Shown here one piece after another: positions 59,781 through 64,000 of a stretch of DNA of 64,000 bases; positions within the stretch are counted from its first letter, which is position 1; each line of letters opens with the position of its first letter. Location of the stretch: contig CAXKWD010000005.1 of the NCBI GenBank assembly GCA_964059195.1, positions 149,511,265-149,575,264 on the forward strand, read 5' to 3'. The position numbers and the translations under genes were made by a program. The notes below the pieces were generated by a model. It was given only the letters and a program-made list of their open reading frames with translations. It did no database searches and was not told the DNA's origin. This stretch comes from Ectobius pallidus (Eukaryota > Arthropoda > Insecta > Blattodea > Ectobiidae).

Positions 59781-59897
59781 AATAATAATAATCTTGGCTG
59801 TCCGGGTGGCGCCGCGTCATCATGTTTAAAACCAAAGTTTTGGCCCTCATGTTATGGCCTTCTGAATGCCACCCGGACAGCCAAGATTATTATTATT
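59781..59897. repeat. Perfect 30-bp inverted repeat around a Penelope-end-like core
   Basis: 59781-59810 and 59868-59897 are exact complements (ATCTTGGCTGTCCGGGTGGC and complement, plus flanking AAT/ATT repeats). The 57-bp loop, read on the minus strand, contains AGAAGGCCATAACATGAGGG then CCAAAAC, similar to Penelope terminal cores. Confidence 0.6.
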
Positions 59898-60619
59898 ATT
59901 GTTCAATGAGCAATGGAATCCTACAAAAACAAAGGATATTACACTTGGAAAATCAACTCTTCATTGTACACATCACACAATTCCATACATTCATTAGATT
60001 TTACACAATAAATTACTGAAATCGGGACAATCATTTTCACTTGGCCTGTATAAAAATAGTCACAATGATAACTACATGAATAATAAGAAAAACTCTTAAA
60101 CTTACTGATGTAGTCAACATACATATATTTGATATTAAAAATATATATATATACAGTTGATTGATTCCACAGATGTTGTTGCATTAAATGTCCAACAAGT
60201 TACTGTAAGTAAGGCACGTCCAGAATTTAATTTGTCTAGAGCTGATTCATGAACCAGTCTTGCTTAGCATAAAGCTCAAATGACTGGGATACACGACTAC
60301 TTTCTGAGGGATTTTGGAAAGGCTTGTGCTGGTATATCCTTCTCCATAAGTGTGAATATTTGGCGTTTTGTTTTCAATTGATTAGGGCTTATACATTTTC
60401 AGAATCACCACACTGTTCTGAAAGAGAATAAAACTCTATTTCCTAATCATTTGTTGTGATGTGCAGCTATGCTCATTGTCATTCATAAATAGCCATAAGG
60501 ATTTATTACTTCATTCAGGGAGGGAAAAAATACTGTCTAATGATTGTCGTGATCTTGGCGTGCAATTACAAGTTTCTGTCTGGACATGCCTGCTGCCCGG
60601 GGTGTATTCACAAATCATT

Positions 60620-61190
60620 ACTCATAACTAGGGTTGGATGTTTATGGCCTAAAAAAATGGAATATATGACTGCCAATATGACCTTAAAAATGACTAAATA
60701 TGATCCAAAAATCCTAAATATGACCTAATAAAAGAACGTATTTTCTAAAAATAAATGTTTCAATTTAAAACGATTAATGTCACTAAATATCACATTAATT
60801 CAATCAGGTAATCACTTTTTAACAATTTTACAAGTGATTTACAGTTTTACTTGTAAAGAACTTCTAATAATATGTTAATGTTTCCAGATATCACTGCAAA
60901 TGTGTTAAAACATGTCTATTGGAAGTTGTTAACAACAAGGAGGAAGAGGTAATTGTGCTATTACTTGTTATTGTCCCTTCACATTTCAATACTAAAACCA
61001 AAATATTTGTGGCTCTTTTTCGGAAAAAAAAATTAAGTCCACAATTAAGTGCAAATACTGCATAACTGTACTCTTTTACCGAATTTATAACTGAAATATG
61101 ACGTTATATTACAAATATGACCGAAATATGATCAAGACCATGAAAACGACCAAAATATGACTATATATGCAAAATAAAAATGGTCCAATA
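60620..61190. repeat. TATGACC-rich AT repeat region
   Basis: Many copies of AAATATGAC(C/T) on the + strand at 60660-60730 and 61080-61160 flank a less repetitive centre, as in some non-autonomous DNA transposons. Termini not defined. Confidence 0.3.
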
Positions 61191-61235
61191 GGATAACCAA
61201 TGTGCAATTCATGTTTAATTTGTGTTTGCTCAGAG

Positions 61236-61892
61236 CAGGGACGAATCCAGAATGTACTGAAGGGAGGGACTGATATGAACAAAAGTTTGATATTACTAGG
61301 GACGTGGGGGTATTGAATATCCCCCCCAAAAGAGGGGTTGGGTCCTCCCCGAGTAGTTATAAGAAATTAAGTACTAATTATGAGTTTTTAGGTCATCTAG
61401 GTGACTTATCAAAATTTTTCAGCAGACTCTCATTTTGCCCAGAGTTTTAGTTCTGTTGAGAAATTTGTTGGTCTTAAACATTACATAAAAATTAAAATTA
61501 CTAATCAAATGTCCGATTTTTTACATGTAACTTAAAGTAAGTGCTGATCTGAAATAGATCACAATAAATCTATTAATTACTTATATCATAATAACAATTA
61601 AAGATAAGGAACTCAAACAAGTGTCATCTAGTGGGTTGTTACAGCTAGTCTACGCATTTGACACAAGGCACCTAGAATATAAATACTATTCAACTTGCAT
61701 TTTACAATCTTCTTGTTGCAATAGGGTGAGTATATAAATGCCTTTATTTTATTTATTTTGTACTATTTAATTAAATTTGAATGTAATTTTCGACAATTAC
61801 TTTCAATGAATAAAAATAGTCAAATCAATGAATGAAAAAATAAAAAAATTAGGAGAGGTCTGCGGTCACTATGGCCCCTAGATCCGCCACTG
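61236..61892. mobile_element. hAT-like MITE with near-perfect 8-bp target duplication
   Basis: GCTCAGAG at 61228-61235 and GCTCAGAA at 61893-61900. Ends CAGGGACGAATCCAGA and complement of CAGTGGCGGATCTAGG. No coding. Confidence 0.6.
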
Positions 61893-61900
61893 GCTCAGAA

Positions 61901-64000
61901 CAGAGTAAGAAGCTAATAGCCATATATTTTTGCTTCCAATAATGTTATTATGAATTATAAAAGTAACTTGTGAGTAAATATAGCAGTTAAATTCGTAATG
62001 ATAATTTAACTCTTTTCTGCTATCAATGCTGTGACATGATTTGTAACACTTGAGCATTTCGCTCACCTTGCTAATTATACACAATTGAAAGGTGAGAACA
62101 GCTTGACGACACAACAACCCATAAACAGTGAGGTATGCTCCATGACTACCACCCCTACCATTCCAAGCCATGAAAAACGAAAGAGGAATGTCTGCTGCAG
62201 TTATGAAATTTCCTGCACAGTAAGATATTCAATATGGCACATAAAGGAAACCATGATATTCAATAAGGTGCTGCTAAACTAACATAACTGTTCCTTACCT
62301 AAGCTAACCCTATCACTGACCTAGAATATAGCTGCCAGAGGAATGGTCTGGTGTAAATTCTCCCCAACCAGAAATTCACGTGGATTGAGAATTTGTTAAC
62401 TTATGATGGTAAGGTATTTGTATATATTTATTTATAATGGTTAGGCGAGCCATTTTGCTAGACTCATTCCATATGAATTGCAACAACATCAATGAACTAT
62501 ATTGTGTGTATAGATAAGTCGCAATAACAAAGTATTATTTCTTTATGTCAAAATCTAAAACAAAATGACAGACTACATAAAACATAGTTTTGTTGATTGG
62601 TGAGGAAAATATTTATATGGTAGATATATAAGCTTTCATGAACCACAGATTATTGTCTCTGTTGGACATTACATGAGAATATATAATATTCTCATATTTA
62701 TATGGTGATTTAGCTAAAACAAGATGAGCTTAGAATAAAATAATGAGACCGTTAATGAATCTAACATAAACACATGTTGCAGAGAGGCTAAGAAGTCAAC
62801 TAGATTGAGAGGGAAAACTGTAATAACAGAAGTTGCTGGTTTATTACAAATGTTCTAAAGGTGTGAACAAAATGCTAATATAGCGAGAAAAGACCAGATA
62901 TGTAATATCTTTTTTTGCAAGCATAGGATAGCCTATTTTCTTTTACATTATCATTGGAACAAATCTTAATACATCCTTTGGATAAGATATCAACAAGTTT
63001 GGTAAATTAGTAGAAACTTAATCATAAAAAAGGCATCATAAAGGAACTTATGTTTTTCTTCATAGGCTTACCTACTTATAAAGAGTACATTTTACCCTGC
63101 CGAATTATGTAGAATAAAAAAAGAGTACGGGTAGCATGTAGAGTCTGCTCTTATGTACTCATGGACAACTGCCTGAGTTTACTTGAGTCCGAGCAGGCAT
63201 TTTATGAAAGACAAGAGCTGACTTCTGATTAGACTCAGAGCAAGAGCAACATTTGATCAACATAACCTAGAAGTGAATTTTTCCATGATTACAGTAGGCT
63301 ACTTTATTATGGTAATTTGGTTGTCTTGGTAAAAGTAATTTAAAAGGTTGGAAATCACTGTAAGAATAATAAATCGGTAGAATAAGGAAGTAAGTTTGAT
63401 AATAGTTTTCTTTCAAAATGTCACAAGTGGTACAGCAAGTAACGAAAATTGTAATGGTGTAAAAAATTGTATATTATAATAGTAATAATAACATTCAAGA
63501 TTTTATACTTCATTTCAAATTTTAACTGTGGTGGTGGTGTAATGGTGGTGGATTGTTAAAAACCACTTGAAACAAAATGTCATTACACACATAAGTATAC
63601 ATATTTATAGAAATAGGATAAGATTTTACTGTAATATAACTAAGTACCTACCATAATCACCATTAATAATAACGGTGGTAACTTATGAAAAATATTACTT
63701 TTTTTTCTTTTTTAACTAATTTATCGATATGATTAATTTCATTCATTTCTATATGATTGTAAATATATTTTTGAGATTGGTCTCCAAGTATGTTAAGGTT
63801 ACGTTACAATGTTATTTTATTAGAAGTAGAGATTTTAATATTCACAAGTTATTAAAACCTATTTCTTCCTATAATGTTTCACTTATGAATATACTTAAAG
63901 TTTAGTGTATATAGATTTTTACTCCTCGAATATAGAATGAAATTGAATTTCAATACAATAAAAATATTATTTATGAAGAAAATCTTCTTTAATTAAACGA
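61901..64000. other. Unassigned AT-rich DNA to the window end
   Basis: No gene, long inverted repeat or transposon protein was recognised. Confidence 0.3.

Overview
This window is AT-rich, intron-rich nuclear DNA of an animal, almost certainly an insect with a large, repeat-laden genome. A cockroach or other polyneopteran would fit, but that is inference from the protein, the LINE and SINE types and the intron sizes, not from a species-specific marker. There are no bacterial operons, rRNA genes or CRISPR arrays.

One host gene is recognisable. On the + strand, 14 exons from 16534 to 43541, all with GT-AG junctions and matching phases, encode the last 795 residues of an S9B serine peptidase of the DPP4/DPP10 (dipeptidyl peptidase IV) family. 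The double-glutamate substrate motif, the oxyanion tyrosine and the Ser-Asp-His triad are all present, with the same spacing from Ser to Asp and from Asp to His as in human DPP4. It is therefore predicted to be an active aminodipeptidase, not an inactive channel-modulating paralogue. The exon(s) for the cytoplasmic tail, membrane anchor and first propeller strand were not found and probably lie upstream of the window. One exon carries an unusual acidic/basic low-complexity insertion.

The rest is transposon-derived or unassignable DNA. Region 1-16.5 kb holds LINE tails, SINEs, four Tc1/mariner or pogo-like remnants, a short MITE and a hairpin repeat. Introns of the peptidase gene hold a full-length, apparently intact RTE-like LINE (17311-20606, 15-bp target duplication), tRNA-like hairpin repeats, a Helitron-like end, mariner, pogo and hAT elements, and several 5'-truncated LINE copies with clear target-site duplications. 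Downstream (43.5-64 kb) are a pogo MITE, two hAT-type elements, a Harbinger-like MITE, a palindromic Penelope-like element with two GIY-YIG endonuclease copies, SINEs, and relics of piggyBac-like and mariner transposases.

The strongest structural novelties are: (1) three Tc1/mariner relatives that independently have the same 3'-end-to-3'-end architecture, in which the 5' half is replaced by an inverted copy of the transposase C-terminal end; (2) the 1.4-kb Penelope palindrome bounded by a 12-bp duplication; (3) a small family of cloverleaf-like repeats nested in inverted arms with a shared non-tRNA anticodon loop; and (4) transposon insertions within about 30 bp of two splice acceptors of the peptidase gene.
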